Assembly: GCA_947455485.1 (NCBI GenBank) | Contig: CANGNV010000003.1 | Location: forward strand, 26,233-90,232 | Direction of reading: 5' to 3' | Length of the DNA: 64,000 nt | Source of the DNA: Burkholderiaceae bacterium | GTDB taxonomy: Bacteria; Pseudomonadota; Gammaproteobacteria; Burkholderiales; Burkholderiaceae | In this document: piece by piece, positions 54,995 through 63,896 of the stretch | Layout: every line of letters begins with the position of its first letter | Numbering within the stretch: position 1 is the stretch's first letter | Notes under the pieces: model-generated | Told to the model about the DNA's origin: nothing | Database searches by the model: none | Seen by the model: the letters and a program-made list of their open reading frames with translations, nothing else | Position numbers and translations under genes: made by a program

Positions 54995-57900
54995 GTGCAA
55001 GAGCCTATAAACCAACAAAAACCCAAAGCTAGCCCTGCGACTGTGCCTGCTTCCAACACCTCGCGAAGGCTAGAAATTCGCTTTCCGGAGGAGTTGCCGG
55101 TATCAGGCCAGCGCCAAATCATTAAAGATGCCTTGAGCTCGCATCAGGTGGTGATCGTCTGTGGCGAGACTGGGTCAGGTAAAACAACCCAATTGCCGAA
55201 GATCTGCTTGGATCTCGGTAGGGGCACAATCAATGGCGGCCGCCTCATTGGGCATACACAGCCTCGCCGTATTGCCGCGACAGCCACAGCGAAGCGTATA
55301 GCCCAGGAGCTGGGCACTCCCATCGGTCAGGACGTTGGTTATCAGGTGCGCTTTGCCGATAAGACTAGTCAGGGTGCCTCTATCAAGTTGATGACTGATG
55401 GCATCCTGCTAGCCGAGACCCAGAGAGATCCTCAGCTTCGTGCCTATGACACCCTCATCATCGATGAGGCTCATGAGCGTAGCCTCAATATTGATTTTCT
55501 ACTAGGCTATCTACGTCAGCTCTTGCCTAAGCGTCCCGATCTCAAACTCATCATCACCTCGGCGACTATCGACGCAAAGCGTTTCTCAGATCATTTCACT
55601 TTGAATGGCAAATCCGCACCCGTCATCGAGGTGAGCGGTCGACTATTCCCGGTAGAGCAACGTTATGAGCCGCTAGAGCCCGACGCTAAGCCAGATGGGA
55701 AAAAAGAGTCCAAAGAGGCTAAAGAAATTCCAGATGCAGTCGTAGAAGTGATTAGCAATGTCTGGCGAGAGGGTGCCTTAGGCGCTGGTGATGTCTTGGT
55801 ATTCTTGCCTGGAGAGCGAGAGATTAGGGATTGTGCAGAAGCTCTACGTAAAGATCATGTCCTTCAGCAACGCTTTCATCCGGAGATACTGAGTCTCTTT
55901 GCCCGACAATCGGTCGCGGAACAAGAGCGTGTATTTAATCCCGGTAATGGTCGACGCATCATTTTGACAACCAACGTTGCCGAGACCTCATTAACAGTTC
56001 CCAATATTCGTTATGTAGTCGATAGTGGTTTAGCGCGCGTCAAACGCTATTCCTATCGCAATAAAGTAGAGCAACTCCAGATCGAGCCGATTTCGCAAGC
56101 TGCAGCCAATCAAAGGGCAGGTCGTTGCGGTCGTGTATCGGATGGTATTTGCATTCGTCTGTATAGCGAACAGGACTATATCAATCGTCCTAAATTTACC
56201 GATCCAGAAATTCTGCGTAGTTCCTTAGCAGCAGTATTACTTCGAATGAGTTCTTTGCGCTTACCCCGCATTCAAGAATTCCCATTCATTGATAAGCCTC
56301 TTGGTCGTGCTATTGCCGATGGTGTGCAACTGCTTGATGAGCTGGGGGCTATTGTTTATGACGAAGATTCTGCAGACGACAACAAAGACAATAACAATAG
56401 CTTCAAGTTAACCCCTACGGGCAAGCAGCTAGCAGAACTTCCTCTCGATCCACGAATTGGTCGCATGCTCTTGGCTGCTAAAGAGCAGAACGCATTACGT
56501 GAAGTCACCATCATTGCCTCAGCCTTAGCTACGCAAGATCCCCGTGATCGACCGATGGATCAAGCTGCTGCTGCGGATCAAGCGCACTTGCAGTTTACAG
56601 ATGAACGCTCTGAATTTTTAAGCTTTGTGAAGCTCTGGGATTGGTATCAAGAAGCGCTGAAACACAAACATAGTAATCGTCAGTTGGAAAACTTATGCCG
56701 TAGTAAATTTTTATCCCCAAGACGTATGCGAGAGTGGCGTGATGTACATGGTCAACTCCATACGATGTTAGGTGAAAAGGGCTGGAAAGAAAATCCCTCA
56801 GCTGCTACTTACGAACAAGTTCACTTGTCTTTGCTAACGGGCTTGTTAGGTTACGTTGCAAAAAAAGAAGAGGATGAAAAATCCCAAGAGCGCGGTAGCA
56901 AGACGGGTGGTTATATTGGCGCGCGCGGTATTCGTCCATTTATTTGGCCGGGCTCAACTATTGGTAAGAAGGCTGGTGCTTGGATTTTGGCAGGTGAACT
57001 TCAAGAAACCAATCGGATGTATGCCCGAACGATTGCCAAGATTGAACCTCAGTGGGTTGAGAAGGTAGCAGCTCACCGTCTGATTAAATCTCTGAGCGAT
57101 CCTTTTTGGGATAGTCGTCAAGGTGAAGTCATGGCATTTGAGCGTGGTACTTTGTATGGTTTGCCCATATATCACGGTCGCAGAGTGCGCTATGAGTCTC
57201 ATAACCCAGAAGAAGCTCGCGAGTTATTTATTGGTCAAGCTCTAGTTCAAGAAGAAATGTTTGGGCGTATGGATACTCCAGCATTAATGAGGGAGACTGA
57301 AGCTGATGCTAGAAAAAAATACCCAGGTAGTTTTGAATTCTTCTGGCATAACCGCCGACTAATTAAAGAGATTGAGGCACTAGAGCATCGCTCCAGGCGC
57401 CCCGATGTCCTGGTAGATGATGATCTCCTATTCGCTTTCTATAACTCACGCATCCCGAAAGATGTCCTCAGTAGAGAGGGTATGAAGGCTTGGCTCAAGA
57501 AGGCGGCCAAGAGCGAGGGTGCTAATGAAGAGAGTGCGGACAGTCTCCTGCGGTTAGCTAAAGCAGATTTAATGCGCCATGAGGCTGCCGGTATTACGGT
57601 AGATCGCTATCCTAAAAAAATGATCGTTGGTGGTAGCGAGCTGAGTTTGACTTATCACTTTGAGCCTGGCAGCCCTAAAGATGGGGTCACTCTGGTTGTT
57701 CCCTTGACGCTGTTGAATCAGGTAGATGGTCGCCGCTGTGAATGGCTGGTGCCGGGCATGTGCGAAGAAAAGATCCACCTCCTACTCAAATCACTTCCTC
57801 AGAAATTACGTCGTCACTGTGTACCGCTACCGGAGTATGCAAAATCGTTCTTAGAGCGCATGCTGGCAGAAAAGCAGTTTGGAGTGGGGGACTTTTTAGA

Positions 57901-59077
57901 TAGCCTGATTACGGATATTCGTAAAGAGCGTGGTTTAGAAATTAAGCGGACTGATTTCAGGCCTGAATCCTTGCCACTGCATTCGTCTATGAATTTCCGT
58001 TTAGTGGATGAACATGGTCGCCAGTTAGAGCTCGAGCGCAATCTATCTCGATTACGGGCTGAGTATGGAGAAACTGCCCGAACCGCGTTTCAGGCAATAG
58101 CCCAACAAGCGGTGCAGGAGGAGCTAGGCGGTGAAGTTCCATCAACCGCCCCAAGCGCCTCCGTCAAAACAACTCAGAGCACTAATAACACCGCAGTAAA
58201 AAATATTGAGCAGGGTGGTTATCGTAGCTGGGACTTTGGTGAACTACCTGAAACCCTAGAGATTCAAAAAGGTAACCGTACCTTATTTGGTTACCCCGCA
58301 TTAGTTGACCGTGCAGAATCATGCGATCTTGAAGTATTTGATGATTTGCTTGAGGCCAGAAAACATCACTGGCAGGGTTTGCGAAGATTATTTGCCTTGT
58401 CGAATAAAGACACGCTCAAGGCATTACAAAAACAACTTCCTGGTATTCGGGAGCTGGGTTTGCTGTTTATTAATGTCGGTTCAGTAGATAGCCTGATAGA
58501 GCAAATTCTCAATCTTGCTCTAGAGCGAGCCTTTATGAATGATCCACTGCCAGTAAATGCCGAGCAATTTGCTGAGCGCTTACAAGCAGGGAAGCCTCGC
58601 TTGGCGCTAATTGCTCAGGAGATTTCAAAGCATGCTCTAGCGGCTTTACAGGCCCATGCAGACCTTCAAAAGAAACTGGCTCAGGCCAAAGCTGCCTCAG
58701 CTGTTGCATATACAGATATTCAAACGCAAGTTCAGGGTCTGATATTTCCCAAGTTTGTATCAGACACTCCTTATGGACAGTTAGTGCATTTCCCACGCTA
58801 TCTCAAGGCGATTGCGATGCGGATCGATAAATTACGAGCCAATCCTAGTCGAGATGCCCAGTGTCAAAAAGACTGGGAGTCTGTGGCTCGTCCATGGCAA
58901 AAGCTGGTTCAAGGGAGCCGTGGATCTGCGAACTATGCCCTGTCTGAAGACCAAGCTTTGACGGATTTTCGCTGGCAACTGGAGGAGTTAAGGGTGGCCC
59001 TTTATGCCCAAGAATTAAAGACCCCAACCCCAATGTCTTTAAAACGGCTTGAAAAGGTCCTAGCCAGCTTGCGTTAG
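54995..59077 (+). CDS. hrpA: ATP-dependent RNA helicase HrpA
   Basis: HrpA is a large DEAH-box helicase that releases colliding ribosomes on mRNA in E. coli. The 1,360-residue protein has Walker A CGETGSGKTTQLPK (about residue 55), DEAH IIDEAHERS, SATIDAKRFSDHF, motif VI QRAGRCGRVSDG, then the HA2 and OB-fold domains and the long DUF3418 C-terminal part typical of HrpA (and not of HrpB). It starts at GTG. A later GTG at codon 17 is a possible alternative. Confidence 0.96.
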   Translation: MQEPINQQKPKASPATVPASNTSRRLEIRFPEELPVSGQRQIIKDALSSHQVVIVCGETGSGKTTQLPKICLDLGRGTINGGRLIGHTQPRRIAATATAKRIAQELGTPIGQDVGYQVRFADKTSQGASIKLMTDGILLAETQRDPQLRAYDTLIIDEAHERSLNIDFLLGYLRQLLPKRPDLKLIITSATIDAKRFSDHFTLNGKSAPVIEVSGRLFPVEQRYEPLEPDAKPDGKKESKEAKEIPDAVVEVISNVWREGALGAGDVLVFLPGEREIRDCAEALRKDHVLQQRFHPEILSLFARQSVAEQERVFNPGNGRRIILTTNVAETSLTVPNIRYVVDSGLARVKRYSYRNKVEQLQIEPISQAAANQRAGRCGRVSDGICIRLYSEQDYINRPKFTDPEILRSSLAAVLLRMSSLRLPRIQEFPFIDKPLGRAIADGVQLLDELGAIVYDEDSADDNKDNNNSFKLTPTGKQLAELPLDPRIGRMLLAAKEQNALREVTIIASALATQDPRDRPMDQAAAADQAHLQFTDERSEFLSFVKLWDWYQEALKHKHSNRQLENLCRSKFLSPRRMREWRDVHGQLHTMLGEKGWKENPSAATYEQVHLSLLTGLLGYVAKKEEDEKSQERGSKTGGYIGARGIRPFIWPGSTIGKKAGAWILAGELQETNRMYARTIAKIEPQWVEKVAAHRLIKSLSDPFWDSRQGEVMAFERGTLYGLPIYHGRRVRYESHNPEEARELFIGQALVQEEMFGRMDTPALMRETEADARKKYPGSFEFFWHNRRLIKEIEALEHRSRRPDVLVDDDLLFAFYNSRIPKDVLSREGMKAWLKKAAKSEGANEESADSLLRLAKADLMRHEAAGITVDRYPKKMIVGGSELSLTYHFEPGSPKDGVTLVVPLTLLNQVDGRRCEWLVPGMCEEKIHLLLKSLPQKLRRHCVPLPEYAKSFLERMLAEKQFGVGDFLDSLITDIRKERGLEIKRTDFRPESLPLHSSMNFRLVDEHGRQLELERNLSRLRAEYGETARTAFQAIAQQAVQEELGGEVPSTAPSASVKTTQSTNNTAVKNIEQGGYRSWDFGELPETLEIQKGNRTLFGYPALVDRAESCDLEVFDDLLEARKHHWQGLRRLFALSNKDTLKALQKQLPGIRELGLLFINVGSVDSLIEQILNLALERAFMNDPLPVNAEQFAERLQAGKPRLALIAQEISKHALAALQAHADLQKKLAQAKAASAVAYTDIQTQVQGLIFPKFVSDTPYGQLVHFPRYLKAIAMRIDKLRANPSRDAQCQKDWESVARPWQKLVQGSRGSANYALSEDQALTDFRWQLEELRVALYAQELKTPTPMSLKRLEKVLASLR

Positions 59078-59137
59078 ATCAACTAGGTCTTTAGTTGGGG
59101 ATCCTGTCTAGGGCGTCAATTGCTTACAATGTAAGTT

Positions 59138-60166
59138 ATGCATACTTATCTCAGTAAAGCCAAGTTTGGCACTATTTCAGCCTTGACTGTATTTGCCCTG
59201 ATCGGGTTTCAGAATGGCGTCTTTGCACAAATTCCAGCTGCAACTGACTCTAAAGGCGAGCCTAAGTTGGCGGTCGTGTTGAACTCTGGGGAAGCAACGG
59301 TCAGTTTGATCGATATGCCGAGTCGCAAAGTGATTAAGACTGTGCCCGTTGGTAAAGAGCCCCATCACTTGATGATGACTCCAGATCAAAAGACGCTACT
59401 CATTGCAAACGCTGCAGGTAATGATGTTGTCTTAATGAATCCCACTACTGGTGAGTTGACAGGCAAGATTCCTGACATCATTGACCCGTACCAAATTGGC
59501 TATTCGCCGAATCATAAGTGGTTTGTAGCAAACGGCAATCGTTTGGATAGGGTGGATGTCTATCATGCTCAAGGCGCAGATCTGAAGTTGGCCAAGTCTG
59601 TGAAGTTAGGCAAGACACCAAGTCACGTTGCGTTTACTGCAGATAGCAAGATTGCATTTATTACTCTACAAGATTCCAATGAGCTGGCAGCAATTGATTT
59701 GGATAGTCAGACTGTGCTTTGGAAAATGACAACGGGTAAAGTACCCGCTGGCGTCTGGATGACGCCAGGCGATCAATACCTCCTAGTGGGCATCACTGGT
59801 GAAGATAATGTGCAAGTGATTGATTGGAAAAATCGCAAAGAAGTCAAAAGGATCTTTACCGGGAAGGGCGCCCATAACTTCCGTCCCTTGGGCGACAAGA
59901 AACATGTGTTCGTCAGCAATCGTATTGCCTCAACTATCAGCCTTATTAATATGCAGACCTTGGAAAAGGTTGGCGATATCACTGGTCTGCCTGCAGGCCC
60001 GGACGATATGGAAATTACGCCTGATGGAAAAACTATGTGGGTCACATTCCGTTTCTCCAAAAAGGCGGGGGTGATTGATATCCCATCAATGAAACTGGTT
60101 ACTGTGATTCCAGTTGGCAAATCTCCGCATGGTGTTTTCTTTACTCCACGTGCTGGTTGGGAATAA
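59138..60166 (+). CDS. Exported YncE-like beta-propeller protein
   Basis: The 342-residue protein has a signal peptide (ISALTVFALIGFQNGVFAQ) and then repeated YVTN-type blades such as MPSRKVIKTVPVGKEPHHLMMTPDQKTLLIAN and ITPDGKTMWVTFRFSKKAGVIDIPSMKLV. Such propellers are periplasmic and probably bind partners or cofactors; no catalytic residue is visible. A perfect 6-bp inverted repeat (CTTACA/TGTAAG, 59123-59135) lies just before the ATG. It precedes the polysaccharide deacetylase by 8 bases. Confidence 0.8.
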   Translation: MHTYLSKAKFGTISALTVFALIGFQNGVFAQIPAATDSKGEPKLAVVLNSGEATVSLIDMPSRKVIKTVPVGKEPHHLMMTPDQKTLLIANAAGNDVVLMNPTTGELTGKIPDIIDPYQIGYSPNHKWFVANGNRLDRVDVYHAQGADLKLAKSVKLGKTPSHVAFTADSKIAFITLQDSNELAAIDLDSQTVLWKMTTGKVPAGVWMTPGDQYLLVGITGEDNVQVIDWKNRKEVKRIFTGKGAHNFRPLGDKKHVFVSNRIASTISLINMQTLEKVGDITGLPAGPDDMEITPDGKTMWVTFRFSKKAGVIDIPSMKLVTVIPVGKSPHGVFFTPRAGWE

Positions 60167-60174
60167 TTTAGGTA

Positions 60175-60945
60175 ATGCTTTTCAAAACCTCGTTTACAAG
60201 ACTTGCAGTACTTCTAGCTCTAGCGTTTTTTACATCGCTTGGGATTGCGCAAGAGTCCCATTGTAAAAAAACCATTTACCTTACCTTTGATACCGGCAAT
60301 ATGTCTGTTGCTCAGACAGTTGCGGACATATTGAATCGCCAAAAAATCAAAGCCACTTTTTTTCTGGCAAATGAAAAAACCAGTCGCGGTGATTTTTCTC
60401 TAGATGACTCCTGGAAATCTTTTTGGCAAGATCGTGTTCGCGAAGGTCATCATTTTGGTAGTCATACCTATGATCACCTTTACTTTGTCAAAGATGGTCC
60501 CAGCGGAGAGATCTTCGCAAAGCCACAGTTTGGCCCTAAGGCCGGAGTGATGAGTCTGTATAACGAAGCAAGCTATTGCCGAGAAATCAGGCGGGTAGAT
60601 GAGCGATTTAAAGAGTTAACTGGTAGCAATATTCAGAAAATCTGGCGTGCACCTGGTGGTAAAACTTCCCCTCGTTCAATTAGGATGGGCAGTCAATGCG
60701 GTTACCAGCATATCGGCTGGAGCCGGGCCGGATTTCTGGGTGATGAGCTGAGCTCACAGACCCACCCCAATCAGATGCTTCTGGATAAGGCGAGCAGTCA
60801 GTTGCAAGATGGCGATATCACCATGGCCCATTTAGGTATTTGGTCACGCAAAGACCCTTGGGCGCCAGCTGTCTTAGAGCAACTCGTTGTGAATTTGAAG
60901 GCTCGTGGCTTCTGCTTTGCAACCCTGCCAAAACAGGATAAATAA
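60175..60945 (+). CDS. Polysaccharide deacetylase family protein (CE4/NodB)
   Basis: The 256-residue protein has a signal peptide (LAVLLALAFFTSLGIAQ) and the NodB fold. Motif 1 is TFDTGN instead of the usual TFDDG, so one metal-ligand Asp is replaced by Thr. Motif 2 is GSHTYDH with both His ligands. Motif 3 is WRAPGGKTSPR. It probably deacetylates a cell-envelope or exported sugar polymer. The changed motif 1 may alter metal use or activity, although variants exist in the family. It follows the propeller gene after 8 bases. Confidence 0.82.
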   Translation: MLFKTSFTRLAVLLALAFFTSLGIAQESHCKKTIYLTFDTGNMSVAQTVADILNRQKIKATFFLANEKTSRGDFSLDDSWKSFWQDRVREGHHFGSHTYDHLYFVKDGPSGEIFAKPQFGPKAGVMSLYNEASYCREIRRVDERFKELTGSNIQKIWRAPGGKTSPRSIRMGSQCGYQHIGWSRAGFLGDELSSQTHPNQMLLDKASSQLQDGDITMAHLGIWSRKDPWAPAVLEQLVVNLKARGFCFATLPKQDK

Positions 60946-60960
60946 GTCACAATTGGATAT

Positions 60961-61938
60961 ATGGATTCCAATCCCTTAATAGCCGCCATCTCATCAGCCT
61001 ACGCTAGCATGCAAGAGTTCTTGTTTGCTAATGTAGCGGGACCGATTCTGTATCAATTCGATCTCATGTCGATGGCTGAGGATGTCTTTGATGGTATCGA
61101 TTGGTTTTTATTTGGCTGCATTCAGATCTTGCTAATTGCTGTCATCTTGCGTACGTGGGAAAGATTTTCTCCGGCAGAGATGCAGGAGCGTTTTGCTACA
61201 AGCTCTAAGGCGGATATTTTTTATACCTTGTTTCATCGACTGGGTATTTTTCATGGTTTGATCTTTCTCGCCTTATCGGGATTTTTCTTTCAGATCGACT
61301 CCGTTCTACATGACTTCCGATTTGGTAGGCTCAATGTAGAGTCATGGTGGCCTCCGATAACATCCATCCCCTTAGTCAGTTTTTGCATCTATTTTGTATT
61401 GCTAGACCTGGTCGAGTATCTGTATCACCGTGCTTCACATACTTTCAATTGGTGGTGGCAATTGCATGCCTTGCACCACAGTCAAACCGTCATGACCGCT
61501 TGGTCCGATGATCGGAATCATATTCTCGATAGCATCTTGCATGCGGTCGTGTTTGCTTTCTTTGCATTACTTTTCGGTGTATCTCCGAGCCAGTTTATTT
61601 TGCTGGTGGTATTAAGTCAGTTTATTCAGAGCTGGCAACACGCCAATCTGAAAATTCATCTTGGGGCTTTCAAATATTTATTGGTATCGCCGATGTATCA
61701 CCGGATGCATCATGCGGTTGGTTATGGCCATGAAGCTAAAGGCAAGCCTGGTGTTCTGGGGGGCTGCAATTTTGGTGTCTTGTTTCCGTGGTGGGACATG
61801 ATCTTCAATACTGCGATCTTCCCTAAAGAAGTTCATCCTACTGGAGTCAGGGATTTGACTATTTCACACAATGTGTTGCAGCAGCAGTGGCAAGGTCTAA
61901 TGCATTCAGTACGCGAAATTTTCCCCAAGACTAAGTAA
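60961..61938 (+). CDS. Sterol desaturase/fatty acid hydroxylase family membrane protein
   Basis: The 325-residue membrane protein has about five hydrophobic segments and the three His boxes of the family: HRASH, LHALHHSQ and YHRMHH, plus a late WHxxLxxH-type region. These bind a di-iron centre that oxidises lipids. The real substrate in bacteria without sterols is not known. The start lies 15 bases after the deacetylase stop. Confidence 0.85.
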   Translation: MDSNPLIAAISSAYASMQEFLFANVAGPILYQFDLMSMAEDVFDGIDWFLFGCIQILLIAVILRTWERFSPAEMQERFATSSKADIFYTLFHRLGIFHGLIFLALSGFFFQIDSVLHDFRFGRLNVESWWPPITSIPLVSFCIYFVLLDLVEYLYHRASHTFNWWWQLHALHHSQTVMTAWSDDRNHILDSILHAVVFAFFALLFGVSPSQFILLVVLSQFIQSWQHANLKIHLGAFKYLLVSPMYHRMHHAVGYGHEAKGKPGVLGGCNFGVLFPWWDMIFNTAIFPKEVHPTGVRDLTISHNVLQQQWQGLMHSVREIFPKTK

Positions 61939-61973
61939 ATAAACAGCAGTCCAAGCGTTAGCACTGGAAATCT

Positions 61974-62843
61974 ATGGATAGCATGCAGCAGGTATTTAAG
62001 TCTTTCGGCTTGGCTTTAGTTGGCACGATGCATCCCAAAATGCTCTGGCTCAGTCTGCGCCCATTTTTGATTGTCTCTGTCTTATGGGGTTGCTTGATTT
62101 GGTTAACCTGGACTCCAGCCTTGGAGATGCTTAGCATCTTTCTAACAACATCCATGTTTACTAGCTGGATTCAGGATGGTTTGATTTGGGCTGGGTTTGA
62201 AAATGCACGCGCATGGATTGCGCCACTATTTTTTGTCATGCTGCTCATCCCATTAATCTCGATCAGCTTATTGGTTTTTATCGCTTTCACTACCGTACCA
62301 ACGATTGTCAGGGTAGTTACCAGGCAGCACGCTTATAAAGACCTTGAGCGAAAAAAAGGTGGCGGCTTATTTGGCAGTTTTGTTTACACGATCTGGTCTG
62401 CCTTGATCTGCTTGGCATTGGTGATGTTGACTTTGCCGGTATGGTGGATTCCACCATTGGTGGCGGTCTTGCCGCCATTACTCTGGGGCTGGTTAACCAT
62501 GCGCTTGATGTCTTATGACGTACTGGCTCAGCATGCTACTTCTCAAGAGCGCGATAAGCTCTTACATCAACACCGTTGGCCACTATTGGCCATGGGAATT
62601 GTTTCAGGAATGCTCGGTGCTGTACCCACGTTTTTCTGGGCAACCTCAGCATTAGCTTTAGTGTTGTTTCCCATTGTGAGTTTTGTTGCTCTGTGGATTT
62701 ACTCTCTAATCTTTGTATTTGCTGCGCTGTGGTTCACGCACTATTTACTAGAGGCGCTAAAAGAGATGCGTAGAAACGAGTTGGATCAATCTTTAAATAT
62801 AGAAGCACGTGTAATTGATATGGAGCTACCGTACCATGGTTGA
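61974..62843 (+). CDS. EI24-domain membrane protein
   Basis: The 289-residue protein has about six hydrophobic helices and matches the EI24 (CysZ-like) family, with a segment LFFVMLLIPLISISLLVFIAFTTVPTIVRVV and a PPLVAVLPPLLWGW region. CysZ members transport sulfate. The wider EI24 group has no agreed function. It overlaps the next gene by 8 bases if that gene starts at its ATG 62836. Confidence 0.8.
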   Translation: MDSMQQVFKSFGLALVGTMHPKMLWLSLRPFLIVSVLWGCLIWLTWTPALEMLSIFLTTSMFTSWIQDGLIWAGFENARAWIAPLFFVMLLIPLISISLLVFIAFTTVPTIVRVVTRQHAYKDLERKKGGGLFGSFVYTIWSALICLALVMLTLPVWWIPPLVAVLPPLLWGWLTMRLMSYDVLAQHATSQERDKLLHQHRWPLLAMGIVSGMLGAVPTFFWATSALALVLFPIVSFVALWIYSLIFVFAALWFTHYLLEALKEMRRNELDQSLNIEARVIDMELPYHG

Positions 62844-63699
62844 GGCGTCAAAACAGGTCAGCATTGATGCACCTGAGGTCAAAGCTCGTCGCTTTGGTTT
62901 GATTGTGATTGGTGATGAGATTCTGTCAGGCCGTCGCCAAGATAAACACTTAAGCAAATTAATTGAACTTTTGAATGAACGTGGCTTGAGTCTATCTTGG
63001 GCTAAGTATGTTGCAGATGATCCCGAGCAAATCACTGCAACCCTGAAAGACAGTTTCGCAAGTGGTGATGTTGTTTTCAGTACCGGTGGAATTGGCGCTA
63101 CTCCTGACGACCATACTCGGCAGTGCGCTGCTTTGGCCCTTGGCACCAAAACTGAACTGCATCCAACTGCACAAGAATTAATTGCGGGGCGCATTCAGTC
63201 GATGGCAGAAGGGGATCCTATTAAGGCGGATCTCAACACTCCTGAAAATCAACACCGCTTCAAGATGGGTGAGTTCCCAATTGGGAGTGACATCATCCCC
63301 AATCCGTACAACCAGATTCCTGGCTTTTGTATTCGTGAGCACTACTTTGTCCCTGGCTTTCCGGTGATGGCTGCCCCCATGATGGCTTTGTGTCTTGATA
63401 CCCATTATCAAAACCTGTTTCATCGTGAAAACTGGGCAGAGCAGAGCTTTATTGTTCCCAAGGGTATTGAGTCAACCTTAACGCCTTTGATGGAGCGTAT
63501 TGAAGCCACATTTCCAGGTGTGAAGGTCTTTAGTCTTCCATCCGTTGGCGATGCCTCTAAAGGTGGCGTTTATGCCGAACGTCATATTGAGTTGGGCATT
63601 AAAGGCAATGCAAATTTGCTTGATAGTGCTTGGATTGCTTTGCGCACTGGTACCGAGGCACTGGGTTACGTAATTCATGATATTTCTAAACCAGACTAA
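62836..63699 (+). CDS. CinA/MoaB-type molybdopterin-binding domain protein
   Basis: The protein begins at ATG 62836 (MVEASKQVSIDAPEVKARRFG). The track start at 62815 gives an extra MIWSYRT and an overlap of 29 bases with EI24. It has the molybdopterin-binding fold with GLIVIGDEILSGRRQDKH near the N-terminus and FSTGGIGATPDDHTRQ in the middle, the core of CinA-N proteins. The C-terminal amidohydrolase domain of full CinA is absent. Stand-alone forms have an unclear role, and competence annotations do not apply on this evidence. Confidence 0.87.
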   Translation: MVEASKQVSIDAPEVKARRFGLIVIGDEILSGRRQDKHLSKLIELLNERGLSLSWAKYVADDPEQITATLKDSFASGDVVFSTGGIGATPDDHTRQCAALALGTKTELHPTAQELIAGRIQSMAEGDPIKADLNTPENQHRFKMGEFPIGSDIIPNPYNQIPGFCIREHYFVPGFPVMAAPMMALCLDTHYQNLFHRENWAEQSFIVPKGIESTLTPLMERIEATFPGVKVFSLPSVGDASKGGVYAERHIELGIKGNANLLDSAWIALRTGTEALGYVIHDISKPD

Positions 63700-63714
63700 G
63701 CACTATTTTGGTGC
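63700..63714 (+). promoter_or_regulatory. NtrC-like binding site 1 upstream of glnA
   Basis: GCAC-TATTTTG-GTGC is a palindromic site with the GCAC-N7-GTGC spacing of NtrC enhancers. It lies right after the preceding stop codon, about 136 bases upstream of the predicted transcription start. Confidence 0.65.
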
Positions 63715-63751
63715 AAATATAGTATTTTTTAGCGTTTAGAGGGGTATTTCA

Positions 63752-63766
63752 GCACTTAATTAGTGC
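63752..63766 (+). promoter_or_regulatory. NtrC-like binding site 2 upstream of glnA
   Basis: GCAC-TTAATTA-GTGC has the same GCAC-N7-GTGC form and is 52 bases downstream of the first site, about five helical turns, so two NtrC dimers could sit on the same face. Confidence 0.7.
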
Positions 63767-63816
63767 AATAATGACTATTCCCGTTTGTTTGCTTCAGTAA
63801 ATTAGATACATCCCAA

Positions 63817-63831
63817 GGGCATATTTGATGC
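63817..63831 (+). promoter_or_regulatory. Sigma-54 promoter of glnA
   Basis: GGGCAT-ATTTG-ATGC matches the sigma-54 consensus (TGGCAC-N5-TTGC) with the invariant GG and GC doublets spaced 10 bases apart. With two NtrC-like sites upstream it forms a complete nitrogen-controlled promoter. Confidence 0.7.
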
Positions 63832-63896
63832 CTGGAATAAACAAGGGTGTACACCTTAGGTTTGTATTCCGAATTTAGTTAATAGAGGAGATTTGC

